A stretch of 64,000 nt of DNA from Bacteroidales bacterium (GCA_028680705.1 JAQUJY010000002.1:1-64000), one strand, 5' to 3'; positions 1 to 11,003 are shown, counted from the stretch's first letter. Translations and numbers: made by a program. The notes: generated by a model not told the origin, from the letters alone.

Positions 1-126
1 CTAAATTTGAGATGAAATCCAAATGGTTTGGGTTTAGGACTGAATGTTTGTCAACAATACGGATTTGGTATTTGTTATAGGAGTAGCCTATTTACATCAA
101 ATATTGTATGCTATAAAAACATTGAA

Positions 127-933
127 ATGGATTGGTTACTAGACTATAACCCAGTTTTATTAGCCCTTGGTGCAACCCTTTTTACTTGGTTTGTTACATT
201 AATGGGGGCCTCAATGGTTTTCTTTTTTAAATCAATAAATAAAAAAGTGCTAAACCCAATGCTGGGTTTTGCAGCGGGGGTAATGATTGCTGCAAGTTTT
301 TGGTCTTTACTAAAACCGGCTATTGAAATGTCCGAAGCAAGTGGTTCTCTTCCCTGGGCACCTGCTTTAATTGGGTTTTTATCGGGGGGTGCTTTCCTGT
401 TTTTGGCTGATAAAATACTACCTCATTTACATATGGGTTTATCAACAGATAAGGCAGAGGGCATTAAAACATCATGGCAAAGAAGCGTATTGCTTGTGCT
501 TGCAATTACCTTACACAATATACCAGAAGGGTTAGCTGTTGGGGTTGCATTTGGTGCATTGGCAAATAACCCAGATACGGGCGTGCTTGCAGGGGCTGTT
601 GCTCTGGCAATTGGAATAGGATTGCAAAACTTTCCTGAGGGTGCCGCTGTTTCAATCCCTTTACGAAGGGAGGGTTTCTCGAGGCTAAAAGCGTTTAATT
701 ATGGTCAACTATCTGGAATTGTTGAGCCAATATCCGGTGTGATAGGAGCATATTTAGTGTTAACAATAACCCCCTTATTACCTTATGCACTTTCGTTTGC
801 TGCAGGGGCAATGATTTTTGTGGTAGTTGAGGAGTTAATTCCTGAATCGCAAACCGGAAACGAAACGGATTTATCTACCATTGGCGCAATGCTAGGCTTT
901 GCAGTAATGATGCTTTTAGATGTAGCTTTATGA
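127..933 (+). CDS. ZIP family divalent metal transporter
   Basis: Inner-membrane ZIP (GufA/ZupT-like) transporter of about 268 residues, expected to import zinc or related divalent cations. Most of the protein is hydrophobic helices. The two metal-site helices are visible: HNIPEG at residues 130-135 and QNFPEG at 167-172, the paired signature of this family. The reading frame continues upstream to a TTG at 28, but the first ATG (127) gives the usual family length and removes a poorly conserved leader. The GreA/B-like gene follows after 26 bp, so the two may be co-transcribed. The metal specificity cannot be read from the sequence. Confidence 0.88.
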   Translation: MDWLLDYNPVLLALGATLFTWFVTLMGASMVFFFKSINKKVLNPMLGFAAGVMIAASFWSLLKPAIEMSEASGSLPWAPALIGFLSGGAFLFLADKILPHLHMGLSTDKAEGIKTSWQRSVLLVLAITLHNIPEGLAVGVAFGALANNPDTGVLAGAVALAIGIGLQNFPEGAAVSIPLRREGFSRLKAFNYGQLSGIVEPISGVIGAYLVLTITPLLPYALSFAAGAMIFVVVEELIPESQTGNETDLSTIGAMLGFAVMMLLDVAL

Positions 934-959
934 TGGACTGAAAACGATAACCTTAAACC

Positions 960-1463
960 ATGAGCAGAGGATTTATAAAAGAAGATGACCAGGAGGAGAT
1001 TCCCTTAGTACCCCCTAGGGCTCATTTGCCCGAAGGAGTAACAAACTATGTTACCCAAGTGGGTATGGATGAACTATTGGACGAAAGGGAGAGACTAACA
1101 GAGGAGAGGGACAACGTAAGCAGCACTAGCGAGAAAGAGAGGCGAATAGCGCAGAATCATATTAATGCTAAACTACAGCTGTTGAACAGTAGAATTGCTG
1201 AAGCCAAAATAGTTGACCTGAGCGAGCAGCCACAAAATGAAGTAATGTTTGGAGCGTTGGTTACCCTTAGGATTAAAGTATCTAATACTATTCAAACTTT
1301 TCAAATAGTAGGTGTTGATGAGGCAAATGTTTCCAAAGGGAAAATATCGTTTTTATCACCCTTAGCCCAAATTCTAATAAACAAGAAAGTTGGGGATAAG
1401 GCTATCTTAAAACTTGCCAAGGAAAATCGTGTTTTTGAGATTATGGATATAGCTTATAGTTGA
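960..1463 (+). CDS. GreA/GreB family transcription elongation factor
   Basis: Protein of 167 residues resembling GreA/GreB, which bind in the RNA polymerase secondary channel and stimulate cleavage of backtracked RNA. After a 35-residue acidic/proline extension there is a charged helical segment (about residues 36-85, many Glu/Arg/Lys) fitting the coiled-coil hairpin. A C-terminal beta-rich FKBP-like Gre domain follows, ending in the SPLAQILINKKVGD-type segment. The N-terminal extension is typical of GreB-like proteins in Bacteroidota (family knowledge). It could be a Gre-like regulator rather than a canonical cleavage factor. Confidence 0.82.
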   Translation: MSRGFIKEDDQEEIPLVPPRAHLPEGVTNYVTQVGMDELLDERERLTEERDNVSSTSEKERRIAQNHINAKLQLLNSRIAEAKIVDLSEQPQNEVMFGALVTLRIKVSNTIQTFQIVGVDEANVSKGKISFLSPLAQILINKKVGDKAILKLAKENRVFEIMDIAYS

Positions 1464-1585
1464 TGTTCATTGGAGTAAATCGCAATAGGGATGTAGAAAG
1501 GTTATAGAGGTAAGGGGGTAAGTTGAAAGGTTTGTGGTTATGGCCAATAACCAGCTAAACGATATTAGATTATTGTTTCCAGATT

Positions 1586-3004
1586 TTAGTCTTTCAGCTC
1601 TTCCTCAATAAATCTTTCCAGCGATTCAATCCCTATTCGTTTTGCAATTATTCGTTTATCCTTATCGAGTATGTAAAGAATTGGGGTGCTATAGATATCG
1701 TATAGTTTGTGGTAATTGGTAGAGCGATACGGATCCCAAACATTAATCCAGTTTGTTATCTCCTTTTCTTTTATGTAGTCCATCCATCTCTCTTGCTCCC
1801 CTTGGGTGTAAACTGCAAAAACGCTAATCCCTTTATCCTTATATTTGTTGCTCAGTTTTCTGAGTTCGGGTGTAACCTTTTTACAATGGCTACAGCTTGG
1901 CTCCCAAAAATATATAATGGTCACTTTAGCTTCCACAGCATGTAACTCGCGAAGCTTATTATTGGAATCGCGCATGGAAACATTTGGTGCAATTTGTCCA
2001 ATAAGGTTTGGTTTCAGGTCGGCAACCCTTTCCGCAATTTTCTGTTTTAGGCTTTCGCTGATGTTCTTCATCTCGCCCGACAGGTAGTATTCTTCAGCTA
2101 GATGTACAAATACTGCATCCATGCCCATAATGGCAGAGTTTTGGTATTTTGAGAATAGGTGCGAAATGATGTATTGAAACATCTCCTGATTATCCCTAAC
2201 CTGGTCAATTAGCTTATCGGCATAGGCAATAATCGTGTCGGGGATGGGAAGGAGGGTTTTATCAAAATAGGCGTCAATTCGGCTCTGGAAGAATGGAGTG
2301 CGAATAAACCTGCTGTCGGTAAGTTCAATATTATCAAAAAAGTGATTCTGATTGTACTGATAGCTCAGAACCCACCTCAGTGAATCTGCGTTTGATGCGT
2401 CTTCGGGTATTTCAAACTCTGGAAACTCAATGGGTTTTAACGACTTTATGATATTGGCAAAGAGTGTGTTAGGGTTTTCTTTTATAATTTTATCCCAATA
2501 GGTGTTAACCTCCTTATCAAGTTTTTTTATTTCTTCGGTTATCTCTTTTTCCTTTTCGGCATTGCCTTCGTTCTGCTGGATTTGGGTACGCAGCTGGTTC
2601 ATCTGTTCTTGCTTTTTGCCCATAAAACGCTGGTAGTTTGCAAAGGCTGTGTTTTCTGAAGAGCCGGTAAAGGTTAAATCTTCAAGTGAATTGGAGGCAG
2701 ATGTTGAAAGGCTAAAGTTCTGGTTATCTCCAACAAGTATATCAAAATAGGAGCGCTGTGGGAGCACAACAATATACATTCCACCAGGGAGTAATGTGTC
2801 GCCCATAAAAACGGCTTTCCCTTGCGAATCTAGTTGAGCTGTATCAGCAATAAACTTTTTTTCACCAAAATGGTATCCTAAAAGTAGGGTTGTATCCTTT
2901 AAATCGCTTAGATTAACCTCAATTCTATAGGCTTGCTTATTTTGTGCACATGCGCTTACCGTAATTCCCAATAGTGCTATTAGCGTAAAAACAATATTTC
3001 TCAT
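1586..3004 (-). CDS. TlpA-type thioredoxin-like lipoprotein (DUF4369/DUF5106-like)
   Basis: Predicted envelope thiol-disulfide oxidoreductase of 472 residues. It begins with a hydrophobic signal ending in a lipobox (V-S-A-C). A DUF4369-like beta domain follows, then a charged coiled region, then a helical DUF5106-like region. The C-terminal thioredoxin-fold domain carries the redox motif CSHC at residues 371-374. The longer frame begins at 3070, but ATG 3004 directly precedes the signal peptide, and a TAnnTTTG box at 3068-3075 would overlap the upstream start. It is convergent with the GreA/B-like gene. The substrate is unknown; such proteins usually reduce extracytoplasmic cysteines or support cytochrome maturation. 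Confidence 0.85.
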   Translation of the reverse strand: MRNIVFTLIALLGITVSACAQNKQAYRIEVNLSDLKDTTLLLGYHFGEKKFIADTAQLDSQGKAVFMGDTLLPGGMYIVVLPQRSYFDILVGDNQNFSLSTSASNSLEDLTFTGSSENTAFANYQRFMGKKQEQMNQLRTQIQQNEGNAEKEKEITEEIKKLDKEVNTYWDKIIKENPNTLFANIIKSLKPIEFPEFEIPEDASNADSLRWVLSYQYNQNHFFDNIELTDSRFIRTPFFQSRIDAYFDKTLLPIPDTIIAYADKLIDQVRDNQEMFQYIISHLFSKYQNSAIMGMDAVFVHLAEEYYLSGEMKNISESLKQKIAERVADLKPNLIGQIAPNVSMRDSNNKLRELHAVEAKVTIIYFWEPSCSHCKKVTPELRKLSNKYKDKGISVFAVYTQGEQERWMDYIKEKEITNWINVWDPYRSTNYHKLYDIYSTPILYILDKDKRIIAKRIGIESLERFIEEELKD

Positions 3005-3067
3005 TCCTACTGTGTATTTAGTTTGAACCTTGTAAGTAAATATCAATCCTTCTTCTATTTTGCCACC

Positions 3068-3075
3068 CAAAAGTA
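3068..3075 (-). promoter_or_regulatory. Bacteroidota -7 promoter box (TAnnTTTG) for the TlpA-type gene
   Basis: On the minus strand the sequence reads TACTTTTG, matching the Bacteroidota -7 consensus TAnnTTTG. The predicted start would leave a leader of about 55 nt before ATG 3004. No convincing -33 TTTG was found. Confidence 0.4.
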
Positions 3076-3182
3076 TAAAAGATTATTCTTAATGCTTGAA
3101 TAATTTCTATTGTTTTCAACAAATACAGTACCATTTTGTTAAAATAGAGAATTAAAACAAAAAATGTAATACACTTATCAGT

Positions 3183-5216
3183 ATGTCACAACCCCTGAAC
3201 CGTCTATCAAAAGAGTCGAGTCCTTACTTGCTTCAGCATGCTACCAATCCTGTCGATTGGTATCCTTGGGGCGATGAGGCTTTTGAAAAGGCAAGACAAG
3301 AGAATAAGTTAATGCTTATTAGCGTTGGCTATAGCAGCTGCCATTGGTGCCATGTTATGGAGCGCGAAGCCTTTTCAAATGTTCAGGTAGCTGAATTTAT
3401 GAATAGCCATTACGTTTGCGTTAAGGTCGATAGAGAGGAGCGTCCGGATGTTGACCAAATTTATATGAATGCTGTACAGATAATCACCCGCTCTGGTGGA
3501 TGGCCTTTAAACTGTTTTGCAATGCCCGATGGTCGACCGGTTTATGGCGGAACCTATTTTCCTGCCGAACCCTGGCTTGATATACTTAAGAGTTTGCATT
3601 TTACTTGGATGTCAGAGCCAAAAAGGGTCAATCAAGTAGCAGATGAGCTAATGCAGGGCATATCGCGAGCCGAGATTATTACGAAAAGGTCAGAGTTAAA
3701 ACTGTCATATACCGATACTCTTTTGGCACTTATTGCCAATTGGCAAAAACACTTCGACGATAGGTATGGTGGGTTAAGAGGTGCTCCTAAATTCTCCATG
3801 CCCGAGTCGTTAAGGTTTCTTATGGATTATGCTTGGTCATATAATGATACCGATGTGCGTAATCACGTAGCGTTTACCCTGCGCAAAATATCACAGGGGG
3901 GTATCTACGATCATCTAGGTGGAGGGTTTTTTCGTTACAGTGTCGATGAGATGTGGCATGTTCCTCATTTCGAGAAGATGCTATACGATAATGCTCAGAT
4001 GGTGAGCCTATTCGCCCATGCTTATAAATACTTTAACGATGATAGTTTCAAGGATATTGTTTACCAAACGGTTGACTTTTTAAAACGTGAAATGATGTCG
4101 CCCCAGGGAGGTTTTTACAGCGCCATTGATGCTGATAGTGAAGGGGAGGAGGGTCGCTTTTATACTTTTTTAAAGGATGAGGTAGATGAAATCCTTACCG
4201 AGGATTCTGAGATGTTCTCAGTTTTATACGGGGTTTCTGCCTCAGGCAACCTTGATGGGCGAAACGTACTCAGATCAGCCTCAACCCCCAAGGAGGCAGC
4301 ATGTGTTTTTGGAGTTGATTTAGAGCATGCTATTCAGAAGCAGGCCCAACTGAAGCAGATTATGCTCAAATACCGCAATTCAAGGGTTAGACCTTCTACT
4401 GATGACAAGCAACTCCTGTCGTGGAATGCCCTTACCATCAAAGGCTTTGTTGATGCATACACCATTTTTAAAGATCAAATCTTTTTAGATCTAGCTATTC
4501 AAACAGCAGCGTTTATCGAAAAGCATCTGGTAAATGATAATGGCTCATTGAGCAGAGTTTACTGTAAGGGGAAGGTGTCTGTTGCAGCATTCCTCGATGA
4601 TTACGCTTTTCTGATTGATGCCTATATTCTCCTTTATCGGGCTACCTATAATGAGAGTTGGATGCTAAAAGCAAAGACTTTTACAGATTATGTGATTGTT
4701 CATTTTTACTGCGAAAAATCAGGTATGTTCTACTACACTAATATAAAGTATGGCGATACCATCGTTCGGAAAATGGAGCTGAGGGATGGTGTTATTCCCT
4801 CGTCAGGAGCAGTAATGGGGCACAATTTGCTAACGCTAAGTGCGTACTTTTTAAACGATATTTATGGTGATATGGCAAAGCAGATGGGGGCTAACATTAG
4901 CGGACAGGTTGAACATGGTGGCCCTTATATTTACAAGTGGGCAGGTTTACTCCTGAATTTCGAGTTGGGTTCTGCTCAGGTTTTTTCGGGTGGTGATAAA
5001 GGGGAGTTAATGCTCAGCAGGGTTATGGCAGCTACTCATAGGCCCAATGTGCTGCCATTCTTAAAAAATATAAAGTCTGAAATACCCGTGTCAAAATACA
5101 CAGCAAACGATAATATGATAAAACTTTGTATTGGAAATACCTGCAGAATCCCTACCAGTAGCGAAGATCAAGTGATATCTGAGATAAACGAAACAAGGCT
5201 CTACGAACAGAGTTAG
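3183..5216 (+). CDS. DUF255 thioredoxin-domain protein (YyaL/SPATA20 family)
   Basis: Cytoplasmic protein of 677 residues with no signal peptide. The N-terminal DUF255 thioredoxin-like domain holds the family hallmark CHWCHVM at residues 53-59. The family signature segments near the start ([25 protein letters not shown]) are also present. The rest resembles the (alpha/alpha)6 barrel of N-acylglucosamine 2-epimerase-like enzymes, with the typical [12 protein letters not shown] segment. Length agrees with the family. The function of YyaL/SPATA20 proteins is not firmly established. The 3' end forms the left arm of a strong terminator hairpin shared with the convergent M13 peptidase gene. Confidence 0.9.
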   Translation: MSQPLNRLSKESSPYLLQHATNPVDWYPWGDEAFEKARQENKLMLISVGYSSCHWCHVMEREAFSNVQVAEFMNSHYVCVKVDREERPDVDQIYMNAVQIITRSGGWPLNCFAMPDGRPVYGGTYFPAEPWLDILKSLHFTWMSEPKRVNQVADELMQGISRAEIITKRSELKLSYTDTLLALIANWQKHFDDRYGGLRGAPKFSMPESLRFLMDYAWSYNDTDVRNHVAFTLRKISQGGIYDHLGGGFFRYSVDEMWHVPHFEKMLYDNAQMVSLFAHAYKYFNDDSFKDIVYQTVDFLKREMMSPQGGFYSAIDADSEGEEGRFYTFLKDEVDEILTEDSEMFSVLYGVSASGNLDGRNVLRSASTPKEAACVFGVDLEHAIQKQAQLKQIMLKYRNSRVRPSTDDKQLLSWNALTIKGFVDAYTIFKDQIFLDLAIQTAAFIEKHLVNDNGSLSRVYCKGKVSVAAFLDDYAFLIDAYILLYRATYNESWMLKAKTFTDYVIVHFYCEKSGMFYYTNIKYGDTIVRKMELRDGVIPSSGAVMGHNLLTLSAYFLNDIYGDMAKQMGANISGQVEHGGPYIYKWAGLLLNFELGSAQVFSGGDKGELMLSRVMAATHRPNVLPFLKNIKSEIPVSKYTANDNMIKLCIGNTCRIPTSSEDQVISEINETRLYEQS

Positions 5217-5229
5217 TAGAGCCTTGTTT
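5191..5229. terminator. Bidirectional terminator hairpin between convergent genes
   Basis: A perfect 14-bp inverted repeat pairs 5191-5204 with 5216-5229 around an 11-nt loop. The stem is G/C-rich in its middle and flanked by AAA and TTTT, so both strands present a terminator-like structure. It overlaps the last codons and stop of the DUF255 gene and lies 26 bp from the stop of the M13 peptidase gene. Confidence 0.75.
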
Positions 5230-5254
5230 TGTGTTTCAATGGGCTACTTGCCAA

Positions 5255-7288
5255 TTACCAAATTGTTGGTCTTACCTCAGGGACTCTATACAATGCATCG
5301 GTTTCTTTAATATTGAATGCTTGGTAAAACTCGTTAATATTAAATAGCGCACCGTTTACCCTAAACTTACCAGGTGAGTGTGGATCATCCTTAACCCTGC
5401 GTATAAGTTCCTGATCACGTATAATCTGACGCCATACATTTGCGTACGATAGGAAGAATCTTTGCTCGGGGGTAAAATTATCGATATTCTCAGTGCGGCC
5501 ATTTGTCTCAAACGACTTTTGTAGTGCGTGGTACGAAATGGTTAATCCACCATAATCAGCAATATTTTCGCCAAGGGTTAGGCTTCCGTTTAGGTGCATA
5601 TCGTCTATGGCAACAAAGGCTTCGTATTGGTCGATAATGGTTTGTGTGAGTTCATTAAATTTGTCGGAATCCTCAGGCTCCCACCATTCTTCAAGATTCC
5701 CATCCTTATTATATTTTCTGCCTTGATCGTCAAACCCGTGGGTCATTTCGTGACCAATAACCACTCCAATAGCACCATAGTTAACGGCATCGTCGGCATA
5801 AAGATTAAAGAATGGGGGCTGCAGGATTGCAGCGGGGAAAACTATCTCGTTCATCGTTGGGCTATAGTATGCGTTTACCGTTTGTGGGGTCATAAACCAT
5901 TCGGTTCTATCAACGGGTTTGCCCAATTTGTCCATATTCTGTATAAACCCAAAATTTAGGGCATTCTTAATATTTGTTGCATAGCAATTTGGGGTAACCT
6001 CGTAATCAGAATAATCTTTCCATTTATCGGGGTATCCAACCTTCACATTCATTGCGTCAAGCTTGGCAATAGCCCTTTTCTTGGTAGTTTCGCTCATCCA
6101 TTCCAAATCCTGCATCCTACTGCGATAAACTGCTTTAAGGTTTGAGACAAGTTCAACCATCTTATTTTTAGCCTCAGGTGAGAAGTTTTCTTCTACGTAT
6201 GTTTGGCCAACCAGTTCGCCAATGGCCATGTTTGCTGCACCTGCAACTCTTTCCCATCTTGGTTTGTTCACTTCGCTACCCGATAGTACTTTTCCGTAGA
6301 AATTGAATTGCTGATCAACAAATGACGAGCTAAGGAAGGACGAGAGTCTATTAACCACATTCCAGGTAAGGTACGATTTCCAGCTATCGAGGGGCGTTTC
6401 TGATAGCATTTTTGATACTTCGCCAAAGAATTTCGGGTTATCTATTACAAATTCGCTTGGTATTTCAATACCAATGCTTGTGAAGTAGTTTGGCCAATTG
6501 AATAGGGGGCTGGTTAGCTGCATTTCCTGAATGCTTACCTTATTATAGGTTCTATTCGGGTCGCGTCGCTCAACCCTAGTGAATGATGCGCTGGCAAGTC
6601 TGGTCTCAATTTCCATTACTTCGGCAGCACTTTGTTTAGCCAACTCTTCATCGTAACCTAAAAGATTGAAAGTTTGCTTAAGGTGCTGTTGATATTTATT
6701 GCGAAGTTCTTTCGACTTGTTGTCATCTGCGGTATAGTAATCGCGATCGGGTAGCCCAAGTCCACCTTGACTAAGGTTAACAACAATTTTTGTTGTATTT
6801 TTTCTGTCCTGTGAGGCATAAACGTTAAATAGTGGTGATATCCTATTGCTGTGGAATTGGGCTATAAGGTTCAGTAGCTCATCAGTTGTTGATATGGCTG
6901 ATATTTGCTCTAACTCCTCCCTAATTGGATCGATCCCCTTAAGTTCTATGGCTTCGGTATCCATTCCTGAGGAAAAGAAATCTCCAACTTTTTGCCAACT
7001 ACTCCCTTTTACTACATTCGTTTTGTTAGCAGCTTTTTCAAAAATATCCTTTAGAATAGTATTGTTTTCCTCCTGCAGAATATCAAATGACCCGTATCGT
7101 GACTTATCCTCTGGAATAATTGTGTTTTTAATCCAAGTACCGTTTGCGTACGAGTAGAAATCTTCGCCAGGGTTAACAGACAGATCCATGTTGCTTATAT
7201 CCAAAGCAGGTTTTTTTTGTTCAGTTTGTGTTTTACATGCGCTTAAAAAGGCAAGAAGCATAGTTAGGTAGATTAGTTTTATCCTCAT
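5255..7288 (-). CDS. M13 family zinc metallopeptidase lipoprotein (PepO/neprilysin-like)
   Basis: Secreted zinc endopeptidase of 677 residues, the usual M13 length. The start at 7288 gives a compact signal peptide with lipobox (L-S-A-C), so the enzyme is probably anchored in the envelope. The zinc-binding motif HEMTH lies near residue 510. The third ligand and the M13 signature ENIADYGG lie near residue 570, and the terminal substrate-binding region ends in W. All catalytic residues are present. An alternative ATG seven codons upstream (7309) is also possible. The gene is convergent with the DUF255 gene and shares its terminator. It probably degrades small peptides outside the cytoplasm; its substrate is unknown. 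Confidence 0.92.
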   Translation of the reverse strand: MRIKLIYLTMLLAFLSACKTQTEQKKPALDISNMDLSVNPGEDFYSYANGTWIKNTIIPEDKSRYGSFDILQEENNTILKDIFEKAANKTNVVKGSSWQKVGDFFSSGMDTEAIELKGIDPIREELEQISAISTTDELLNLIAQFHSNRISPLFNVYASQDRKNTTKIVVNLSQGGLGLPDRDYYTADDNKSKELRNKYQQHLKQTFNLLGYDEELAKQSAAEVMEIETRLASASFTRVERRDPNRTYNKVSIQEMQLTSPLFNWPNYFTSIGIEIPSEFVIDNPKFFGEVSKMLSETPLDSWKSYLTWNVVNRLSSFLSSSFVDQQFNFYGKVLSGSEVNKPRWERVAGAANMAIGELVGQTYVEENFSPEAKNKMVELVSNLKAVYRSRMQDLEWMSETTKKRAIAKLDAMNVKVGYPDKWKDYSDYEVTPNCYATNIKNALNFGFIQNMDKLGKPVDRTEWFMTPQTVNAYYSPTMNEIVFPAAILQPPFFNLYADDAVNYGAIGVVIGHEMTHGFDDQGRKYNKDGNLEEWWEPEDSDKFNELTQTIIDQYEAFVAIDDMHLNGSLTLGENIADYGGLTISYHALQKSFETNGRTENIDNFTPEQRFFLSYANVWRQIIRDQELIRRVKDDPHSPGKFRVNGALFNINEFYQAFNIKETDALYRVPEVRPTIW

Positions 7289-7395
7289 AGTTAAATAATT
7301 TTTGTTCAATAACCCATTGGATGTTGATAATGTAAGTTGGTTTAAAACTGTGAGAGTTTTTAGTTATATGGAATAGATTTAAGTTTCAACAAAAA

Positions 7396-7420
7396 AGCCG
7401 TTCCACAAATGGGAACGGCT
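7396..7420 (-). terminator. Rho-independent terminator of the ornithine aminotransferase gene
   Basis: A 9-bp stem (7396-7404 with 7412-7420) with a 7-nt loop, rich in G/C, is followed on the minus strand by a run of T (complement of the A tract at 7391-7396). It lies 20 bp past the stop of the aminotransferase gene. Confidence 0.8.
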
Positions 7421-7440
7421 CAGTATTCTAAAGTAATGGA

Positions 7441-8655
7441 TTATTCAAACTTCTTGAAAACCTCTTTTATTTTATTCATAGCCTCACGAAGTTGCTCTTC
7501 GGTAATCACCAAAGGAGGAGCAAAGCGGATAATGTTACCATGTGTTGGTTTTGCCAAAACACCATTCTCTGCCATAGCAATACATACATCCAAAGCAGTT
7601 TTGCCTGGTTGGTTGTGAATTACCACAGCATTAAGCAACCCTTTTCCTCTAACCTGTGTAATCATGTCGCTTTTGATGTTTCGGAATTCCTCGCGGAATA
7701 TTTTACCAAGTCGCTCAGCGTTCTCGGCTAATTTTTCATTCTTAACTACCTCAAGAGCAGCAATGGCTACTTTACCTGCAATGGGGTTACCTCCAAAGGT
7801 AGAACCATGCTGACCTGGCTGAATGCAAAGCATAATATCATCATCTGATAATACTGCCGAAACAGGGAATACCCCACCAGAAATTGCTTTCCCAAGGATT
7901 AGGATATCGGGGCGTACGTTTTCGTAGTCGCAAGCCAGCATTTTACCTGTGCGGGCAATACCCGTTTGAACCTCGTCGGCCATGAACAGAACGTTGTTCT
8001 TTTTACATAGTTCTGATGCCTTTTTTAGGTAGCCTTCATCGGGAACAAAAACACCTGCCTCACCCTGGATGGGTTCAAGAAGGAAACTCACCACATTTTT
8101 GTCTTCAAGCGCTTTCTCCAATGCAGGAATATCGTTGTAAGGGATTGTGATAAAGCCTGGAGTATATGGCCCGTAATCGGCTTTGGCCTCAGGATCGGTA
8201 CTAATTGACACGATAGTGGTAGTTCGACCATGGAAGTTATCTTGGCAAACAATTATTTTGGCTTCACCATCCTTAACCTTTTTTTTCTGATATCCCCACT
8301 TGCGGCTAAGCTTAATAGCTGTTTCTACTGCCTCGGCACCAGTGTTCATTGGTAATACCTTATCGTACCCAAATAGTTTTGTTATATATTCTTCGTACTC
8401 GCCAAGCACGTTATTGAAGAATGCTCTTGAGGTTAACGTAAGCTTTTTGGCTTGGTCAACCATAGCATCTACAATTTTCGGATGGCAGTGCCCTTGATTT
8501 ACTGCAGAATAAGCTGAAAGAAAATCAAAATATTTTTTGCCAGCCACATCCCAAACGTAAATGCCTTCTCCTTTTTCTAGTACTACTGGAAGTGGTTCAT
8601 AGTTATGTGCACCATACTTATTCTCACGAACCATATAATCCTTTGCTGTCATCAT
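7441..8655 (-). CDS. rocD: Ornithine aminotransferase (ornithine--oxo-acid transaminase)
   Basis: PLP-dependent class III aminotransferase of 404 residues. It converts ornithine and 2-oxoglutarate to glutamate-5-semialdehyde and glutamate in arginine/ornithine catabolism and proline synthesis. Visible family features: the [17 protein letters not shown] start, [13 protein letters not shown], the phosphate-binding [13 protein letters not shown], the acidic VADEVQTG-like segment (here [13 protein letters not shown]), and the Schiff-base lysine in [14 protein letters not shown] (about residue 252). Two adjacent ATG codons (8655 and 8652) can serve as start. A strong terminator follows. The RocD assignment over other omega-aminotransferases rests on the overall match to the ornithine-specific family. 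Confidence 0.92.
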   Translation of the reverse strand: MMTAKDYMVRENKYGAHNYEPLPVVLEKGEGIYVWDVAGKKYFDFLSAYSAVNQGHCHPKIVDAMVDQAKKLTLTSRAFFNNVLGEYEEYITKLFGYDKVLPMNTGAEAVETAIKLSRKWGYQKKKVKDGEAKIIVCQDNFHGRTTTIVSISTDPEAKADYGPYTPGFITIPYNDIPALEKALEDKNVVSFLLEPIQGEAGVFVPDEGYLKKASELCKKNNVLFMADEVQTGIARTGKMLACDYENVRPDILILGKAISGGVFPVSAVLSDDDIMLCIQPGQHGSTFGGNPIAGKVAIAALEVVKNEKLAENAERLGKIFREEFRNIKSDMITQVRGKGLLNAVVIHNQPGKTALDVCIAMAENGVLAKPTHGNIIRFAPPLVITEEQLREAMNKIKEVFKKFE

Positions 8656-8927
8656 AGTTATAAATAATTTAGTGTTGATATATAAATACTTACAAAAAAA
8701 TGGGGTAATTTTATTCGTTTACAATCATAAATTAAGTTTTTCACATTTCAAATAGTTACTGCTTAAAAGCCTGTATGTTAAGTAACATATTGGGTTCTTG
8801 GCATATGCGAACTGTTCGTAAATCCAGAGGGAACGTTAAGTAAAGTAAGCAAAAGAAAATAGAACTCACCTAGAATTAGGGGGCAATAAGGGGGGATTCT
8901 CTTTAGGGTAGAGTAGTTCACTGAATT
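8656..8927. other. Intergenic region, no gene seen
   Basis: This 272-bp A/T-rich gap separates the start of the ornithine aminotransferase gene from the end of the TPR histidine kinase gene. I see no open frame of interest, no strong hairpin with a T tract and no exact TAnnTTTG box. The promoter of the aminotransferase gene presumably lies here but is not recognisable. Confidence 0.5.
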
Positions 8928-10886
8928 TTAACTATGTGGATATTCCGTTTTATTAGGTAATTCAACAAATATCGATGTACCCTTTCCCAATTGGCTTTCA
9001 GCCCAAATTCTACCTTTATGCATATCGATAAAATCTTTACAAATCATTAAACCAAGCCCTGTTCCTTCCTCGCCTCTAACGCCTGGAGTGGTAACTCCTG
9101 ATTGCCCGCTAAAGAGTTTGTCCATCACTTTTTGTTCAATGCCAACTCCTGAATCGCATACCTCTATTATTGCAGTGTTTCTGTTTGCCTGACCAGATAT
9201 ATTAACTGATCCTTTGCTGTGTGTAAATTTGATTGAGTTTGAGACCAAGTTTCGGATAACCGTTTTCAGCATATTTGCATCAGCAAAAACAGAAAGGTTT
9301 TCATCGATATTTGTGCTGATGGTAATATCTTTCTCATTTGCAATATGCTGAACAAAAAAGAGTTCATCCACAACAAGTTTGTAAAGGCTTTGCTCCTCGG
9401 GAGCAAATTGCAGCGTTTTGGTTTGTAACCTAGACCATTGCAATAGGTTATCTAAAAGCATATTCCCTTTGGTAGCACTATCGTGGATAATGCGTAGGAA
9501 GGTGAGGAGTTCACTTTCGGAGTAAGAATTAAATTCAGAAATGATAACTTCTGAATATCCCGAAATACTATTGAATGGGTTTTTTAGGTCGTGAGCTATA
9601 ACAGAGATAAGCTTATCCTTTATTTGGTTAATGCTTTTAAGTTCGTTGTTTTTCTCATCAAGCGTTTTAGCCTTGCTCTGTATGGTCTCATTTTGCGAAT
9701 AAATTTCCTGGTTTTTTTGAATTAGGGTTTTATTGGCATGTTTAACTTTTGTAGTGGCAAAAACAATGAAAACTGCAAACCCAATGGTAATCGCTATCAA
9801 TACTCCTGCTAATACAAGTAGGTAATAGGGCATTCTTATTCTTTGGGAATTTATTTGTTGTTCTTTTACTAAGAACTCGTTCTCTTTAGTTTGTTGTTCT
9901 AGTTCATGGAGTACCTGGGCACGACTTAATACATCTGCTTTTTCAGTTTTATATATACTATCTTTTAGAGTATTAAGTAGTTTGTAGTATTTTACTAATT
10001 GCACGTAATTTCCAGTCTGTTCATAAATTTTAGTAATTACTTCGATAGCATTCTTTTCTTCAACTTTTAATTCGGTATCTCTTGCTAAATCAAAACTTTT
10101 CTGAGCATAAATTAATGCACTATCTAGTTTGTTAAGCCGAATATAATCCTCAGATATTTGTTTGAAAATACCAATAATTCCAAGTTTATCGTTGTGCTTT
10201 TGTGCTAATTCAAGTGCTTCGAGGTGATTGTTTAGTCCTTTGCGGAACTCGCCAATATTTCGATAAATATTACCAATATTGCTTTTACTTGCAGCAATCC
10301 CCCTTTCGTCTTTATCGATTATATTCACCTCCAGAGCTTGGTGAAAGAAGCTAAGAGCTTGTTCAAAGTTTTGTTTATGATAATGTAGATATCCAATATT
10401 ATTAAGTATAATGCCAACGTCCTTTGTTTTTCCAATTTCTTTCTGAATATCAAGTGCTTTTTCGTAGAAATCAAGCGCCTTTTCATTATTGCCCATCTCA
10501 AAGAAAACATATCCAATGTTGTTATAGGTTGAGACTAGACCATCAAAATCGTCAATTCCCTCTCTGATAATTGATGCTGCAATTAAATCTTCTAACCCCT
10601 TGTCGTAATTACCAAGCAATGATTTTGCCGTACCCATGTTGTGAATGGCAAACCCTAACCCTTTTTCATTGCCTTGGGCAGTGGCTAACTTATAGGCTTC
10701 TAATGCATATTCGAGTGAGAGTCTTGGGTTGTGGCGTCTGTTTTGGTAGGAAAGGTTGTTTAGTGAATCAATTAGCCTGTATTCTTCCTTTGGCAGTTTG
10801 ATATGCTTATCAATGGCATAAGTAGATATAGTATATACGGTCAGAAAAACACCAATTGACAATAATATAAAAATTAGTCTCCTCAT
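8928..10886 (-). CDS. TPR-containing membrane sensor histidine kinase
   Basis: Two-component sensor of 652 residues. An N-terminal hydrophobic signal is followed by about six tetratricopeptide repeats (roughly residues 60-330, with recurrent nnIGyvyy/AlxfyxkALel patterns) that probably sense from the periplasm. Then come one transmembrane helix (about 355-378), a coiled coil, and the kinase core. The phosphoacceptor histidine is in IAHDLKNP (about residue 431). N, G1 and G2 boxes (NLVSNSIKFT, DSGVGI, GTGLGLMICKDF) show an intact ATPase domain. The frame opens with a TTG at 10892, but ATG 10886 (MRRLIF) starts the signal peptide. The next gene upstream is a LytTR regulator; no cognate NtrC- or OmpR-type regulator is adjacent. 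Confidence 0.88.
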   Translation of the reverse strand: MRRLIFILLSIGVFLTVYTISTYAIDKHIKLPKEEYRLIDSLNNLSYQNRRHNPRLSLEYALEAYKLATAQGNEKGLGFAIHNMGTAKSLLGNYDKGLEDLIAASIIREGIDDFDGLVSTYNNIGYVFFEMGNNEKALDFYEKALDIQKEIGKTKDVGIILNNIGYLHYHKQNFEQALSFFHQALEVNIIDKDERGIAASKSNIGNIYRNIGEFRKGLNNHLEALELAQKHNDKLGIIGIFKQISEDYIRLNKLDSALIYAQKSFDLARDTELKVEEKNAIEVITKIYEQTGNYVQLVKYYKLLNTLKDSIYKTEKADVLSRAQVLHELEQQTKENEFLVKEQQINSQRIRMPYYLLVLAGVLIAITIGFAVFIVFATTKVKHANKTLIQKNQEIYSQNETIQSKAKTLDEKNNELKSINQIKDKLISVIAHDLKNPFNSISGYSEVIISEFNSYSESELLTFLRIIHDSATKGNMLLDNLLQWSRLQTKTLQFAPEEQSLYKLVVDELFFVQHIANEKDITISTNIDENLSVFADANMLKTVIRNLVSNSIKFTHSKGSVNISGQANRNTAIIEVCDSGVGIEQKVMDKLFSGQSGVTTPGVRGEEGTGLGLMICKDFIDMHKGRIWAESQLGKGTSIFVELPNKTEYPHS

Positions 10887-11003
10887 ACCCAAGGTTTTAT
10901 AAATACAGATTATAAGTAAAGGTACTTAAATTTGTTGATTTTAAAATCTAGCAAAATTTGTTGCTTAATTTAAGATGTTAAAACTGCGCTAAGCTATTGT
11001 GGT

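Noticed and set aside
1535..1553. Small inverted repeat between the GreA/B-like and TlpA-like genes as terminator
   Set aside because: The stem is only 6-7 bp, A/T-rich and not followed by a T run on either strand.
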